DNA from: Phymatolithon calcareum
Taxonomy: Eukaryota; Rhodophyta; Florideophyceae; Hapalidiales
Length of the DNA stretch: 64,000 nt
NCBI GenBank assembly: GCA_977006965.1
Contig: OZ345362.1
Coordinates: 1,364,001-1,428,000 of the forward strand
Direction of reading: 5' to 3'
Under the pieces are notes generated by a model. The model searched no databases. It had not been told where the DNA came from and worked only from the letters and a program-made list of their open reading frames with translations. The stretch's first letter is position 1. Each line of letters opens with the position of its first letter. The position numbers and the translations under genes are program-made. Of the stretch, positions 43,301 to 54,474 are shown one piece after another.

Positions 43301-46295
43301 CGAATTCACCAAGCCTTGCGATCATGAGTTGCTTTTCAGCACCAATACCTGTCAGAGCATTCGCAACATATAATTGAGAACCTGCATCAGAGTGCGTTGC
43401 CAAAGCCGCCAAAATGCGAAGAAGCGGCTGCGCCCAAGCAATCTGATCTTCTCTAGAACTAAGAGCTTCAAATTGACCAAAGTTATCCACAACATTCTTC
43501 AGAATACTTTCAGCATATTTCCGGTGAATACGGGGCGAAGCTTTGATTGCCAATAGTACAGATTCAGCGAACATGGTTTCAATAACTTGGTTAGCAAAAT
43601 TGCGTTGCATTCCTGACAGGATTTCCATGGCAGCAGACAGGGCGTTATCCCGAAAATTCTGTAGGATACCTGACCGGAGAAAGACGGTCAAAAATATGCA
43701 CCGATCTTGCAACGACATGTTTTCCTTCAAAAGGTCCTCCAGGAGTTGCATGGACTCATCCGAGCTCAGATTTCTGTGCTTGGCGCTCGCGGAAGATATA
43801 TGCCTCACACAAAGAAGTCGTAAAAACCCTTCGACAGTCTTCCTGTGACCACTGTTACTTTTCACAAGTAGTGCCCAGTGCTTTGAAAAAAATTCACAGC
43901 CGATAGGAGCGCCGGCTGGAAGATCTCCAATGCCAGCGCAGCATGCTGCCCAAATTGAGTTCAGCTCAGATAGCGACGTCAGATCAGTTCGCTTATAGAG
44001 GGAGGACAATAACTCGCCAATAGTACAAATTTCCCTGAGAGCAAAAAAGTCGGCATTTAGATTGCACGGGCGTAGAGACTGCAAGCTTTGAACAGCTTCG
44101 TCGAGCTGCTTGTGGGTCTTTTTTCTGTCCAAGAGTGAGATGCCAGCCGCGGACGGGGCTTTCAGCTTCGCAATTACCAATTCCTTCGTGTTCTCGCGCC
44201 CAACAATAACATCCCAAGAAATGAGTACCGTCGCAACGCAAGCTAAGTACTTCGCAAACGACGCTGCTTCCTTTGTTACAATTTTGGCATCAAGCGATTG
44301 CAATTTACTGAGCCTTCTCAGTGCAGCTGCGGTTAACAGCGAATTTTTCTGGGTCACTATCTCGTTCACTGCGTTCGAGCTATTTTGAACACCGCTAGCA
44401 TCGTCAAATAACGCATACGGCTGTTTCCAAGAAGACTGCAGCAACTGCTCCAGGCCTTGAAGGCAGGACTCGCGATCATCTCCTTGGGCAGTAAGAGCGG
44501 CAAGCCAAAGATCGATTTCGTGACACGATTGTGCTGGAAAAAGGTTAGTAGCTTGCAGAATGCACTGTACCAAGCTCCAAATCCTCGTGGATGTCGCGGG
44601 TTTTGTATTTTGACACCACGCTGCCTTGATGAGCGCTGAGAGCAACTTCTTTTGGAAAATACTGTTCAAGGCGCTTTCTCTTGAATCGGAGAGACATGCG
44701 CGAATTGTCGCTTCTGTAACGCTGATATCCTGACCGCTGGCCTCCACAGAGAGCCGAATCGCATCCGTCTTTGTCTCGATAAACTCCTTTGGAAAAATCT
44801 TGCGATACGTCGAGAAAACAGAATGGATAGAGCGATCTCCTGGATACTTGCGAAGCAATTTGTCGATAAAGCGAAGTGGAGGAAGAAAGGAAGAAGCTGT
44901 CTGTGCGAACGAAGCATCTTGTTCTGCGAGTCGACAAAGCATGGTAGTCACCAGCACACCGACATGTTGGACCAGAGCACTTGCATGGTTGAGAGTTCTT
45001 TCGAAAAAATAATGCTTCACGAACGCCGTGGTCGGATTTGTTAATTGCTTGGTGCACAGCATGATGACAGTTGCTTGCGAAAGCCATGCTGAAGTTGCGC
45101 TTGGTTGACTCGTTAGATAAGGACCTGTCTGTAGCATTGGGATGGCGACGTGAGGGCATGCCTCGACAAAGTTGAGCACAAATTGTAACGCAGTTGTCGA
45201 GTGGGCTATGGGCACGGAGCCTACAGCGCGTGCCAGCAAAATTGGTTTGGACATATGTCGGCTCTTGCCAATTTGCAGAAAAATGGCAGTCGAAAGGTCT
45301 CGCAAGGTTTTTCGCGTGGCGATGCTCGCAACCGACAGGTCCCCTTCTTCTATTTGCAATTCAGTGGCGGCAACTGTCGCAAGGTGATCGACGAATGGCG
45401 GTTCGAGGGCTGCGCGCAATGTGTTTTCGTTCGGACAACTAAGGATGTTGTCGCGCACGGCATTAAGAAAAGCTATACATGCCACGAGTTCACTGGCTTC
45501 ATCCCTCGCAGTCGCGTCGCTCTTAATTCTCCGTTTCGCCGACTGACCTTCGTCTAGCTTTCCATCGCTCTGTTGGGCCTCCTTCGGCACCAGCTTGGGA
45601 CCCGCTTTGTGAGATGCTTGGTAGGAAACAACGATCGCACATGAGTTTAGCACATTTTTGCCTCGCGTTGACAAATACCAGACAAGATCATGGTCACCGG
45701 AAGCCAGCAGCGTGGTAACCAATTTCAGGAATGGAGTCCTGCAAATCTTGTTATATTTGTTGCATAGCACTTGAAAAGCGGGAGATGTTAAATCAAATCG
45801 ATGGACAACTTCTTTCGCCAAAATTCTATGACTGGCAGCGACAATTTCGAGTAGAACGAGCACCTTCTTGGCAAGCAACTTCTCGTCGTTCTTGACGACA
45901 TGGAACACATTAGGTGCGCGACCTTTTACGATATCTTTCACCACAGACCTTGCTGCGGTGACAGCTTGCTCGGGTGCCTTCCCTGCGCGCGCATAACGTG
46001 CAAGCTGGATGAGCACGTCTAGGGCGGCGCTAGCAATGTTGGGATGCTGGTCGGCAAGCCAGAGCGGTGCGAAAAGCTGAGTCGCCTGCGGAACAAGAGC
46101 AAGATAAGCTGCAATGACGTCGGATGAGCCTGATTTCGCCTTGCCGGCAAAAGAGGACAGTGCTTTAGTCGCCCTCAGTACATTGGAAGTGCTGCGCGCA
46201 GCAGCCGCACTGGATATTCGGCCATCTCCTGCACCAGCGCTTACGTCGTGAACAAATCCCGCAACATCAAATTCCAAGGGTTGCAGGTCGTCCAT
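40359..46295 (-). CDS. Large HEAT-like protein, probable ribosome biogenesis factor URB1/NPA1
   Basis: About 1,978 residues from ATG 46295 (MDDLQPLEFDVAGFVHDV); an earlier in-frame ATG at 46412 would add 39 unconserved-looking residues. Almost wholly alpha-helical with repeated leucine/alanine helices. The first 300 residues follow the URB1/NPA1 N-terminal pattern: VIAAYLALVPQATQLF, KKVLVLLEIVAASHRIL, RFDLTSPAFQVL, TPFLKLVTTLLASGDHDLVW, ending LNSCAIVVSY. URB1 is a nucleolar scaffold for early 60S pre-ribosomes. Length fits yeast Urb1 (about 1,760) and human (about 2,270). The C-terminus is basic (SHSRKRARRE), suitable for nuclear entry. No intron across 5.9 kb. Family assignment is by pattern and length, so moderate; another HEAT protein is possible. 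Confidence 0.6.
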   Translation of the reverse strand: MDDLQPLEFDVAGFVHDVSAGAGDGRISSAAAARSTSNVLRATKALSSFAGKAKSGSSDVIAAYLALVPQATQLFAPLWLADQHPNIASAALDVLIQLARYARAGKAPEQAVTAARSVVKDIVKGRAPNVFHVVKNDEKLLAKKVLVLLEIVAASHRILAKEVVHRFDLTSPAFQVLCNKYNKICRTPFLKLVTTLLASGDHDLVWYLSTRGKNVLNSCAIVVSYQASHKAGPKLVPKEAQQSDGKLDEGQSAKRRIKSDATARDEASELVACIAFLNAVRDNILSCPNENTLRAALEPPFVDHLATVAATELQIEEGDLSVASIATRKTLRDLSTAIFLQIGKSRHMSKPILLARAVGSVPIAHSTTALQFVLNFVEACPHVAIPMLQTGPYLTSQPSATSAWLSQATVIMLCTKQLTNPTTAFVKHYFFERTLNHASALVQHVGVLVTTMLCRLAEQDASFAQTASSFLPPLRFIDKLLRKYPGDRSIHSVFSTYRKIFPKEFIETKTDAIRLSVEASGQDISVTEATIRACLSDSRESALNSIFQKKLLSALIKAAWCQNTKPATSTRIWSLVQCILQATNLFPAQSCHEIDLWLAALTAQGDDRESCLQGLEQLLQSSWKQPYALFDDASGVQNSSNAVNEIVTQKNSLLTAAALRRLSKLQSLDAKIVTKEAASFAKYLACVATVLISWDVIVGRENTKELVIAKLKAPSAAGISLLDRKKTHKQLDEAVQSLQSLRPCNLNADFFALREICTIGELLSSLYKRTDLTSLSELNSIWAACCAGIGDLPAGAPIGCEFFSKHWALLVKSNSGHRKTVEGFLRLLCVRHISSASAKHRNLSSDESMQLLEDLLKENMSLQDRCIFLTVFLRSGILQNFRDNALSAAMEILSGMQRNFANQVIETMFAESVLLAIKASPRIHRKYAESILKNVVDNFGQFEALSSREDQIAWAQPLLRILAALATHSDAGSQLYVANALTGIGAEKQLMIARLGEFAWQPFVSILQNIPSMAIASMQVIVAMESSAIRAHPEAYLPILAFLSKRREKNNCGLTCDYLTTIAVGGSWQFQDRAGFRANESRGILKSAYEFGANIAIQQSSANAIAALIENGPSSDIGPASIWWAIGCGLLSGSSIGDETEKAARNLLQLIVLQLTNNEESVLPWVHFGPVHAIKNLLALAPAPKGHVKHHSEEYEDTKRLCNFLQAAFKTTGVSLMRAVSEDDYGEQKSNVSQREIHTLMELATLLECIERVNRVQELSVNLNRLVLHSFGEFSNCFAYIGDRSRKRTDALRAACSAVLHSFAKIIGTASNYLYTIGMDARSALALTKIEEVFCQPSFSFFASASAFDRDVIDAMSTIRSCLKKGDFRRMKGLPDYRARFFAPLAANVVPILKPGRLRATSMHILEQHQCSNLGQRKTEIFPSDCNIALMPYDPAFVLRVLRLGAEYAVYCRNSAVLDLGLVTSGGLLRVAISAIASPNEGLRTEAYAALDGLSKAVGPEYGNLQGSAATLYKDRIQVAFMLQVLKDSVGEPLQQVPPLFASWFHHALRILLRPTHGAYTSVMRNLLRQPVLDVNDCEGVIHLLHSTNVGSDVKAMRLLALDIIEDGMWSLHDHHVARRRRIYDSVLMLAGSALGADPAVRDKAVRVLSIVPKRFPHGQVALQLCRMHAFGSCLVPQHTDPVENRVQHLMLRCGALSAVVSSLPDDHDQDEHAICLSNTLRVLVQALETSEHGNLRLHDVKRIIDCAMAISRLANRLQKLHEFNFKFVHKQLEAVPDSLEEKEDCKNSLALLMTQHALDNPAFSIIERLWDSIGKTWALESDEAKKPSCSGRIMAEAYLARVIIRKSPDLDSRELERAVFETAKVLSNEQSSIWTIVASIALLCRKSPLSSLVLRVAELVPGVVPNRLDDDIEQRYDVVKKEFSARVLAELIQFGSSLRESAEKATLTLRNVDRSDKLVRTLDAPFASHSRKRARRE

Positions 46296-47409
46296 TGCAT
46301 CGCCGGTTGTCCGGCTCGACTTCGTCGAACCACAGAACTGTGGTATTGATCCTCGTCGTTCACAATCTGAGAAATGGTTCGTCGAACAAAAGTAGATCCT
46401 CGACGGTGACATTCTGAAACGATTAATCGATAATCAGCAACATCGTTTCGCAGCAGCTTCTGCTGTTTGGGCAAAACTTTGACCCAAAATGCAAATGCTC
46501 ACCTAAAAAAGGATACATATACAGAATATCACAGATCACCAGAAGCGGAATGTCATCCAAGGACCGCGCTAGATTCCTTGCTCCCAGATCTACCGTAACT
46601 ACAACAGCACAGCACCGCAGCGCAACGATACGCAGCGATCAATTTTCGAACGCTCGAGGCAATAGCAAAGGCGGGGCGCCTGATGGGCGACCAGTTTTCT
46701 AAGCTCACGTTCAAGTTCAAACACTGAAGTTCCAGCCAACACACTCCCCGTTCGTTCAAACGCGCGACCCCACGAAGTATCAACAGACGCAAATGGAGCC
46801 GAGACCTTATTTTCTTCTGAGGTAAGAAGCGGCCTCATCTCGGTCCACCTGAAGCTCGGGAAAAGGCCGCACATTTACATTGGACCTTCATCAGGTGCGT
46901 CGAAGATAAGCGGATATCAAAATGCAAATGGGTAGGAAACTAGACGGATACTTGGAAAAAGCTCAAGTTTTCACTTCCCAACACTAAGTCTGTCAGCATT
47001 ACATTTAGTTTGACGGAACTATATGAACTTCTCAGTGAGCTCATTCTTATCCGGTCGAGAAAGAACGATCCTTTCGCGCAACTCCCCGCAAAACGGAGAC
47101 ATGTATTGTGGGTTGAGACCAAACCAAGTGTTTAGGAAAGTTACATCGACCTTTAAAGAGCTGGTACAGACAGCAGCGAACCGCATGAGTTCAAACTAAG
47201 CTTGCATGGCTTAACATTGCCTGTATTGAACAAGCAGCTCAGAACACGACTTTACCTCTTGTCCCCTGGTTACTTTCCGCTAGCATCCGCTTGATTCGTG
47301 TGCGATACCAGCGACGGTCCAACAAACTTTTGAGAGATTAATGGGCTGTCAACAATTTCCCATTCAGCGCTCTATAAGACTACAGTATTGGAAGAAAATA
47401 GACAGATAA
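46296..47409. other. Intergenic, promoter side of URB1-like gene
   Basis: No supported gene. The minus-strand frames at 46553-46874 and 46940-47122 are unrecognised. The MFS gene downstream is on the same strand and ends at 47410. Confidence 0.4.
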
Positions 47410-48885
47410 TCATGATTCTTCTACTGAAGTTTCGTCTAAATTAGAATTGTTTGCAGTAGATTCGGAATCGTAAGTTAGTCGAACGTATTTGAAGCGGTCT
47501 ATGATCAATGCGGTTGGAATACATCCAATTATCATGATTGCCAAGCCGATGTAAAACGTATTTTGTGCACTACCCACTCGCTCCGGAGGGATTGCAACAA
47601 GGAAAATAAGGCTGCTCAAATTGAGAATAATTCGATCGGAGGCCATGATGACACCTTCAAGCGGAGTGGTTGGGGAGAAAACATACTCCACTTTCGTCTC
47701 ATAGACGGCAGTCTGCCAACAAACAAAAGAGGTTAGCGCAAGCGTAGTCATAACCAGGAAGACGTATGCCCCTCCTCTTGTGCCGATCGCGAAGCAGATA
47801 GTGCTAATGAGCCAAAATACTGTTCCGATTGCGTATCCACTCATTGTAAACGTCCAGAACGCCTTAGTCTTGTCCAGGTAGTGCGCTGCTATGACGCTCG
47901 CCGGAATAGCTAATCCAATGCCTATGGCGCTAGAAATGAAAGAGAGATCGCTGATGACGGCGGGGAAAATACGTGCAATTGTTGCAAACACGACTAGCGG
48001 GGGACCACTTACTAGAAAGTCGGACAAAGCCAACTTGGCAAACCGCTGGTTACCGAATAATATCTTGAGACCCTTCCAGATGCCGACAAAGTCTTTTTTC
48101 GCACCGGAAGGCGCTGGAGGTGTCGGAGGAAGATCGCGCACTGAGATTGCAGTAAATATAAATGCCGCTGTGCACACGATGGCCATGGTGAGATTGAGTT
48201 TAGGAATATCCACAGGGAGATAGCAGCAAAAACTCTCCCTTGCTTGAACAAATTCCTTTGTGCAAATCAACTGGTCACCAGCAGATTTTGCAATTTGGAA
48301 CGCTTTCACGATATCAGAACTTAGCCCTTTTGGCTTACAAGACTTTAGCGCCAGTTCAACCACTTGCTCTTTCTGCGTGGCAAATTGTGGTGCGATAACG
48401 AGAGCAAGAGCGCCTCCTATAGTAGTAAACAAGCTTCCAATTGCAGTCGCCTTCGCACGCTCATGTGGAGGATACCATCTATTCGAGATGGCCAGTAAAG
48501 AGCCCGCGATTAGAGGCCCAAACAGCGCTGCGAGGCCTTTCGATAGGATTACGAGCAATGCATTTTTTCCACTCAAAAACCAGAACCAAGACGATAGCGC
48601 AATGACAAAGCTTCCCGCAATCATGCTTCGGAGTCCCCATTTATCGATAGCGTAAGAGCATGGCAGGTACGAAAACAGAAGCACAATGCTAGATATGATT
48701 GAAAACATATCCACACCGTATACCGGCGGGACCGAAACTTCGTTCGTTATGTTGTGGTAAAATGCATACGACGGAACGATGGCTGTATATCGCAGGCCAC
48801 TCAAGTTCCAAGCTGCCATAGTGAATGCGAAAGACATCAACACAAAATGGCGACGCACGTAAACTCTATAATCCGTTCTTTCCAT
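47410..48885 (-). CDS. MFS transporter, SLC49 (FLVCR)-like
   Basis: 491 residues, about 12 membrane segments, with a loop after TM6 that carries PTPPAPSGAKKD. MFS features: YGVDMFSIISSIVLLFSYLP, then the motif-A-like DKWGLRSMI between TM2 and TM3; NRWYPPHERAKATAIGSL in the TM4-5 region; YLDKTK between TM8 and TM9. The N-terminal WxLSGLRYTAI and RWYPPxERAxATA patterns are those of the SLC49 group (heme, choline or disrupted-in-renal-carcinoma transporters). The cysteine-containing extracytosolic stretch (CKPKGL...CTKEF...CCYLP) is unusual. Substrate unknown. Intronless. Confidence 0.75.
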   Translation of the reverse strand: MERTDYRVYVRRHFVLMSFAFTMAAWNLSGLRYTAIVPSYAFYHNITNEVSVPPVYGVDMFSIISSIVLLFSYLPCSYAIDKWGLRSMIAGSFVIALSSWFWFLSGKNALLVILSKGLAALFGPLIAGSLLAISNRWYPPHERAKATAIGSLFTTIGGALALVIAPQFATQKEQVVELALKSCKPKGLSSDIVKAFQIAKSAGDQLICTKEFVQARESFCCYLPVDIPKLNLTMAIVCTAAFIFTAISVRDLPPTPPAPSGAKKDFVGIWKGLKILFGNQRFAKLALSDFLVSGPPLVVFATIARIFPAVISDLSFISSAIGIGLAIPASVIAAHYLDKTKAFWTFTMSGYAIGTVFWLISTICFAIGTRGGAYVFLVMTTLALTSFVCWQTAVYETKVEYVFSPTTPLEGVIMASDRIILNLSSLIFLVAIPPERVGSAQNTFYIGLAIMIIGCIPTALIIDRFKYVRLTYDSESTANNSNLDETSVEES

Positions 48886-49199
48886 CCTTGCAGAACACGA
48901 TGGTCTCCCGTAAGAAGGGTTGGGAAACTGAAGCCGGTGCTGGCGTCAACCGAGGCCAGTGACGACGCTTTACGCGGTGCGAGGTGCGGTGGGACTGCGC
49001 TGTACTGTTAGGAAATTGTCCGAGATTGCAAGAGGTTTAGCTTTGCTCGTGTCTCGATATCGAGGGCGCTGTCGGGCTGGCTTGGTGATGAGGCATCTTG
49101 ACAGCCTCGATGAGGATGGACCCAGAAAAATGGGAAAGTAGCGCACCGTATTGCATTCACATGCTACGGGCAGAAAAAAGGTGGGTGTCTGTAAGCATT

Positions 49200-50800
49200 G
49201 TGTCAGACGTGCGAACAATTATTGTTCCTGGAACTTCTGTAACCAATGCGAGTGCTCAGAGGTGAAAAGTAAGTTTTGCAGTACCTTGGAAGCTGCATAT
49301 TCGATTGAAGACTGGCGTGTGTTAATCTCCAGTAAGGGCACAGCCCTTGCCTTCTCAAGGCTTCTAATCTTCCCATTATGTGCCCCGCAGTCAATGGCTG
49401 GTTGTCTGCGCATTGGTTTGATACCCGTCATGACTTGTAGTGGTCCACGTGAAGCTCAAGGTATTTGTGCCCTGTAGTACTTGGACCCATCTACAATAAA
49501 TCGAAGTGAACTATTTCGTTGGGCACGTTTCCGTGTAATACAGATGAAAGTGTGACGTGGGATCTTGTTACCGCTTTTCGACATAATGCAGTGAATACAC
49601 TGTTTCGCGAACTTCATGCAATCATTAACAATTGAGCTCAAAAACAACTTCTCTTTCAACGTGCTGCTCGTTGAGTCGAATCCTCTGTGTCCACCAGCAC
49701 CACAATTTGCTACAATCAGAAGTTTAAGCTGCAGTTCAATTGACTCATCTGGGATCCAAACCTGCTTGCTTATATAGTACAGATCCCCCTCCTTCTTTGC
49801 CACTTTAGGCGGCTTTGACTGTTCAAATTTTTTTGTTCGATTACTATCGATAGTAGTCGAACAAAAAAAATTGAACGATCATTTCTGTTGATGGCCACAA
49901 AAAATCTTCGCTGAAAGGTGATTCCACTATGTCGTTTTCCATTGATATTTCAGAAACCCTGCAGCTCATTAGCTTCTTTCCTCTGTACCCAAACAGCCAC
50001 CGTGACATAGTACAGTATCTGGCATAACGCTTCGCTCGCCCGCTACATGATAAATTGTGTACGAGAATACAGATAAGTAAACGGTCCATCTTTGAATATT
50101 ACAGATCACATGGCTGCTGGGAATCGGTACTATTGCCATCGGATGAAATGCAAACAAAAGCTTTCTATGATCAGTGTATAGCTGGATGGTTGTTGCCCCT
50201 ACTGTAGCGAGCCTGTAGTCGAGTTTTCGGAAACACTTCAAAATTGCATAGGTTTCCTTCTCAAATGTGCTCTATCGTCCTTGCGTTCTCTTGAGCGATG
50301 AACTTAGAAATTCCAAGGGCTCGCGCTTCTGCAGCATTATGTCCTTGGTCAGCTCACTCTCATCACATTGTGTGACCACGACAGCCCGGTTCCCATCCGA
50401 GGAATCCGTAAATATACAGATCGTGTTGTCATAGTCTCGGCGTGATAACTTTACAGCATTGGGGAGTGTTTGTTGCCATGACTTGAATGCATGCTCATGC
50501 TCTGATACCCATCCGAGGCTGTGCAGGGAAATTTTTTGAATCGCTCTCTAATCTTGACAAGTAGCAAATTCCAGAATCCTTGCTTCTACTTGCACGATGT
50601 GCATCGGCAAGTGAAGAGCCCTCTCTATGATTTCTAGATGTATATGCTCGCCTTCATTCTTGTTCACCAAGCCTTCAATAAATTTCTGTATGTCGTTTGA
50701 ATTCAGTGCTCCAGCTGACTTAACTCTTCACATGTCATTGAACTTCCCTAGGAAAAACATGGACTCAAGAAGGCTCCTACCTATTGACACCTTATAAGAT
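49200..50800 (-). mobile_element. Decayed Gypsy-type retrotransposon: RT/RNase H and integrase zinc domain
   Basis: Minus strand: LGWVSEHEHAFKSWQQTLPN and CIFTDSSDGNRAVVVTQCDE (about 50520-50360), LEFLSSSLKRTQ, STFEKETYAILKCFRKLDYR, LYTDHRKLLFAFHP (50190-50130) and QRWTVYLSVFSYTIYHVAGE are the end of a Ty3/Gypsy RT and its RNase H. Further on, QVWIPDESIELQLKLLIVAN and CIHCIMSKSGNK (49770-49560) are the integrase HHCC domain, with the first His replaced by Asn in VANCGAGGHRG. Stops and frame changes abound. LTRs were not found. It lies between the MFS gene and a long empty stretch. Confidence 0.8.
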
Positions 50801-53722
50801 GCCGCCGTCATAGACGAGACTTATTTATTTTTCATTGACCTCATCTTCAAAACGTTTTCTCTCCTTCAAAAATGTTGTCACAACTTTTGGATCAAGACAG
50901 TTGGAACAATGCGGCGGTTGGTTGTTCATCGGTGAGTTGCACCGACGAAGGACTTCCACTTTCCATGATTAGTTGGTCATCCGTTCCTAGATCAAACTTG
51001 AACAAACATCCTTTTAACACTCAAACCTTCTCCTAAAGGAAAGAAATTTCAATAGTCAATGCGAGTGTTTCGATGAAAAAGCTTGGTGTTTCTTTGGAAG
51101 AGGATGCTACCTTTATGATGCAATGTCCGTCTCTTAAGTAGACTTCCGGCCACCTTCCAGCTATTCGTTCGCGGGAAGAATATTGCATGCTTCCAGCTCG
51201 TAGAACATACACCGGAACTTATGTCGCCTATTCCTGCAGCTTCTCACGCCATTGCATCATTATGTGTCTACAGAGGGGCGAGCGACATCAGACGAGAAGA
51301 ACATCAATTGCCAGGCACACATTGGAAAGCCCAAAATTCGGACATTTACGGGAAAAGTGCACAGGACAATTCGTGACACGAGAGGTACGTAGCAAATTCA
51401 GATGCTTACACAGCGCATACCGCGAACAGAAGATTTCGTTCCCAGAAAAGCAGCCGTACTTGGCTGGAGCAACGCAGACGCCCATGCGAATCTAAGCTAC
51501 GCGGATCAAACAGCCGAGAAAGGATCACGGACCCAGAATTGCAGAAGACCTGTAACACCTATCAAGAAATCTGTATCAAGAGATAACCTAAAACACCGAG
51601 CAAGTTCTCGGTCTCAAGATAAGCGGTATGGCGCCGCCGCAAAATTCTCGATACTGACTATGTCTGCACCCTTGATCCATAGGGCCCTACATGAGTACCA
51701 TGCTGCGTGCAATGCGCGGTTACGATATGCTGATGCATCAGCTGTCAAACGAGCTCGGTGAACGCATCACCGAGCAGATAAATGTGACACACAATGACGC
51801 CTCTCTACCCGGGGTCGTCCACGGCAAACTATGCACGAATTCGGCAAGTGATATAGGATTACCTGAGATCCTACGCTTTTTCGTCCGCCTTTTTGACGGT
51901 GCGTTTTCGTGAGCTACACAAAGGTAGGTAGCAACTAAGGAGGCCTTGTCCATATTTTCGAAAGTCAGTGGGGCTTTTAAATAAAGAAGCTTTACTTCAC
52001 CGGGTACTAAATTAGGTGCTTCGGAAACAGTATAAGGTATACATCTGAGCTCTGATTGTTCTCATTCGGAGGCAAGTTGGAACCACCGTCATCAAGCTTC
52101 ACCATATGGGGTGACCATCCTCTACTAGAAATCGCTTATTGATTCGGCGAGCGAATCATCTTGTTCTCTGGGCTCCGTCAATAAAAAGAGCTTAAATGTT
52201 TCTGGGGATGAAGAGCAGAAAGAGCGAACACCATGAACCGTTTCGTACAATGAGCTTCATGCGCGGAGCACCTCAAAACTAATGGTCTTCATTTATGAGG
52301 GTTGCAGTTCAAAAGCGACCTTAGACAATTTATATTTTAGAGGCCTTTCGGGTGGGAAAGGCCATTCCGCTTGCACTTTTACAGATTTTGCCGTTTCAAT
52401 GGTTGTAGATAGCTGGCTTCGACCGTCTAGTTTCTAAACCTGTCTTATCTTTCAATTCCAAAAATAACTTTTTCTTTCGTGTTCTTGCAATTTTCCTCAA
52501 TTGATCATACTGTATGTATAATAACATATTATGTTCTGAAAAAGAAAATTTAAGTCATATTATAATGTGATTTATAACATGTTAAATAAGAAATCATAAT
52601 CAGATTCTAGATGTAATTGAATGTTTTCCTGAAATACTCGTATTATTTTGAAAAATGGGCCTTGAATCAAGCACCTATGCTTCATTAACAATTCGGTGAC
52701 ATAGGACAGGCGCCTCACTTCTTCATTCGAGAGGTCTCAAGTCACTCGAGGAAATTACTCTTGCTGGCGTCACAGAGGAAGTAATCTAGAATTTCGTTGT
52801 TTGTCATTCTGGTATACTCCCTCGGATAATGCGGTTCGCAGGGACGGTCAGGGACGCCGGTACAGTCGGGAGGAGGAAAATCAGCACGGTGAGGAGAGCG
52901 ATTCTGATCGTTGGCATGGTTAGATGCTCTTCTGATCCCAATAAGGGGATTGGCGTAAAATATTGGGGTTGTATTACTTAACAGTGGAGCGTGCTCCCAT
53001 ATGTGGTGTATGGATATCCAGATGACTCTTGTTTAAGCACGGGGTCGGTCTGCCCGTTCCCATTCTTAGGTATTGCTTTTTATCCGCGTAACCCATTGGA
53101 AAAAGGCGAAACGTTGTAGAGGCTTGGACTGAGAGTAGACCGCTGGGGACTATCCTGTGGACTGAAAACTAGTTCTTGTCCGCATCGCCAATTGTTGAAA
53201 TCTTAGATCTAAACCGAGGAGTTTCTAACTCATGTGTGGGTCAGCAGCGACTCAGCACTAGCCCACTCATCGGGAGGCCATATTTGTCTCATTTGGTTCA
53301 CTAATTGTTCTCCCGCGACTCTGTCCTAGACTGCCTGATGTCTAGTACATCGATGGTCTCCTTTCAGTAGTTTCGGAGTGTTTAGTGTGGCGCGTTCTGT
53401 GCATGTCGTCCACTGCGGCAGAAAAAGTGCCGCCACGTCTCCCGTCTTCCTTATAATGTTCAACCATTTAGTGGAGTAAAGGATTGCATAAGGAGGAACG
53501 ATTTCTCTCAAACACCATAGCGGTAACAGAGGCAGGAGAAACTATTGGCTATTGACCATCCAGGACCATCCGTGTGTTCAAGAGCATCGGGCGCATAGAC
53601 ATATTCGGCCTCACAATGTCACCGTGTATCTCGCTCATGGTGTCACAATTTCTGAATAGAAGAACGATCCTGAATTAAACATATTGCCTGTAGCAGCAAC
53701 TAAACAGGGCGACTAGGTTGAT
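50801..53722. other. Long intergenic stretch, no intact gene
   Basis: 2.9 kb. The frame at 51187-51495 contains FGHLREKCTGQF, which could be half of a gag zinc knuckle, so retroelement decay may extend to about 51.9 kb. From 52 to 53.7 kb nothing is recognised; 52450-52650 is strongly AT-rich. Confidence 0.4.
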
Positions 53723-53802
53723 CGGTCTGTGTGTGCCACAGCAGTTGCACACACAGACCGCGTTTTCTACGACATAATTCTGGAATTATGTCGTAGAAAA
53801 CG
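53723..53802. repeat. Two abutting perfect hairpins
   Basis: Hairpin 1: arms 53723-53736 and 53747-53760 (14 perfect pairs, 10-base loop). Hairpin 2 starts at the next base: arms 53761-53780 and 53783-53802 (20 perfect pairs, 2-base loop). The 80 bases are almost wholly paired. Confidence 0.95.
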
Positions 53803-54474
53803 CCGCGGGCTCGTGTACATCATATATGATGATAGATCGCCTGACTGCAACGAGTGCAGCCCATAGGAGAAGGGGAAGTGCTGTGGGCGTTAGGCATCCT
53901 CGGGAAGAATAGTTCTCCAGTCACTTTCGCAGCCGTAGAGTATTGGCAAGCTGCATTTCTCTGCGAAATACTTGCTTGTTTTCGTACCATAAAAGTGTAA
54001 CACCTTACACTGATCGAGTAGCAAGACAAGATACGCCGCCCTCAACATTGATTGCCCTGGATTGTGTTCCTGGTATTGAAAATAAGCAAATGGAATCGGC
54101 AAATGTACCAACCCTATGTGTGAGCGACATTTATCTCCTGACGTTCGATTCTTTGCATCGAACTAATATGTGAGATAAGAAGTCGATTAGACTATGAAGC
54201 AGAATCTGTTTTTGAAATGCGGTTCGTCATGGTCTTGGGAGCGTGACAGGAAAGCTTAACAATGGCTAAGTTTTGTAAATTGGAAGCACTGTAAGGAAAG
54301 ATTACACTATCGAGAACTTGAAAAAATAAATTCCTCGGCGCACATTTCCTCAAATTTCCTGTGTACATCACAGTCCAAATTCCGTCCGGAACGGTCCCCA
54401 CTCGAAGTGGCGCACAAGTTGGAAGCACTCTCGTACCCATTCATCCTCCATCACCTACGATCAAAAGTGACGTC
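53803..54474. other. Intergenic, promoter side of the cupin gene
   Basis: No supported gene. The opposing frames at 53890-54173 are unrecognised. Confidence 0.35.

Noticed and set aside
44545-45159. 204-codon frame inside the URB1-like gene on the same strand
   Set aside because: Out-of-frame shadow of the long HEAT-protein frame; composition serine/arginine-rich as expected from frame shift.
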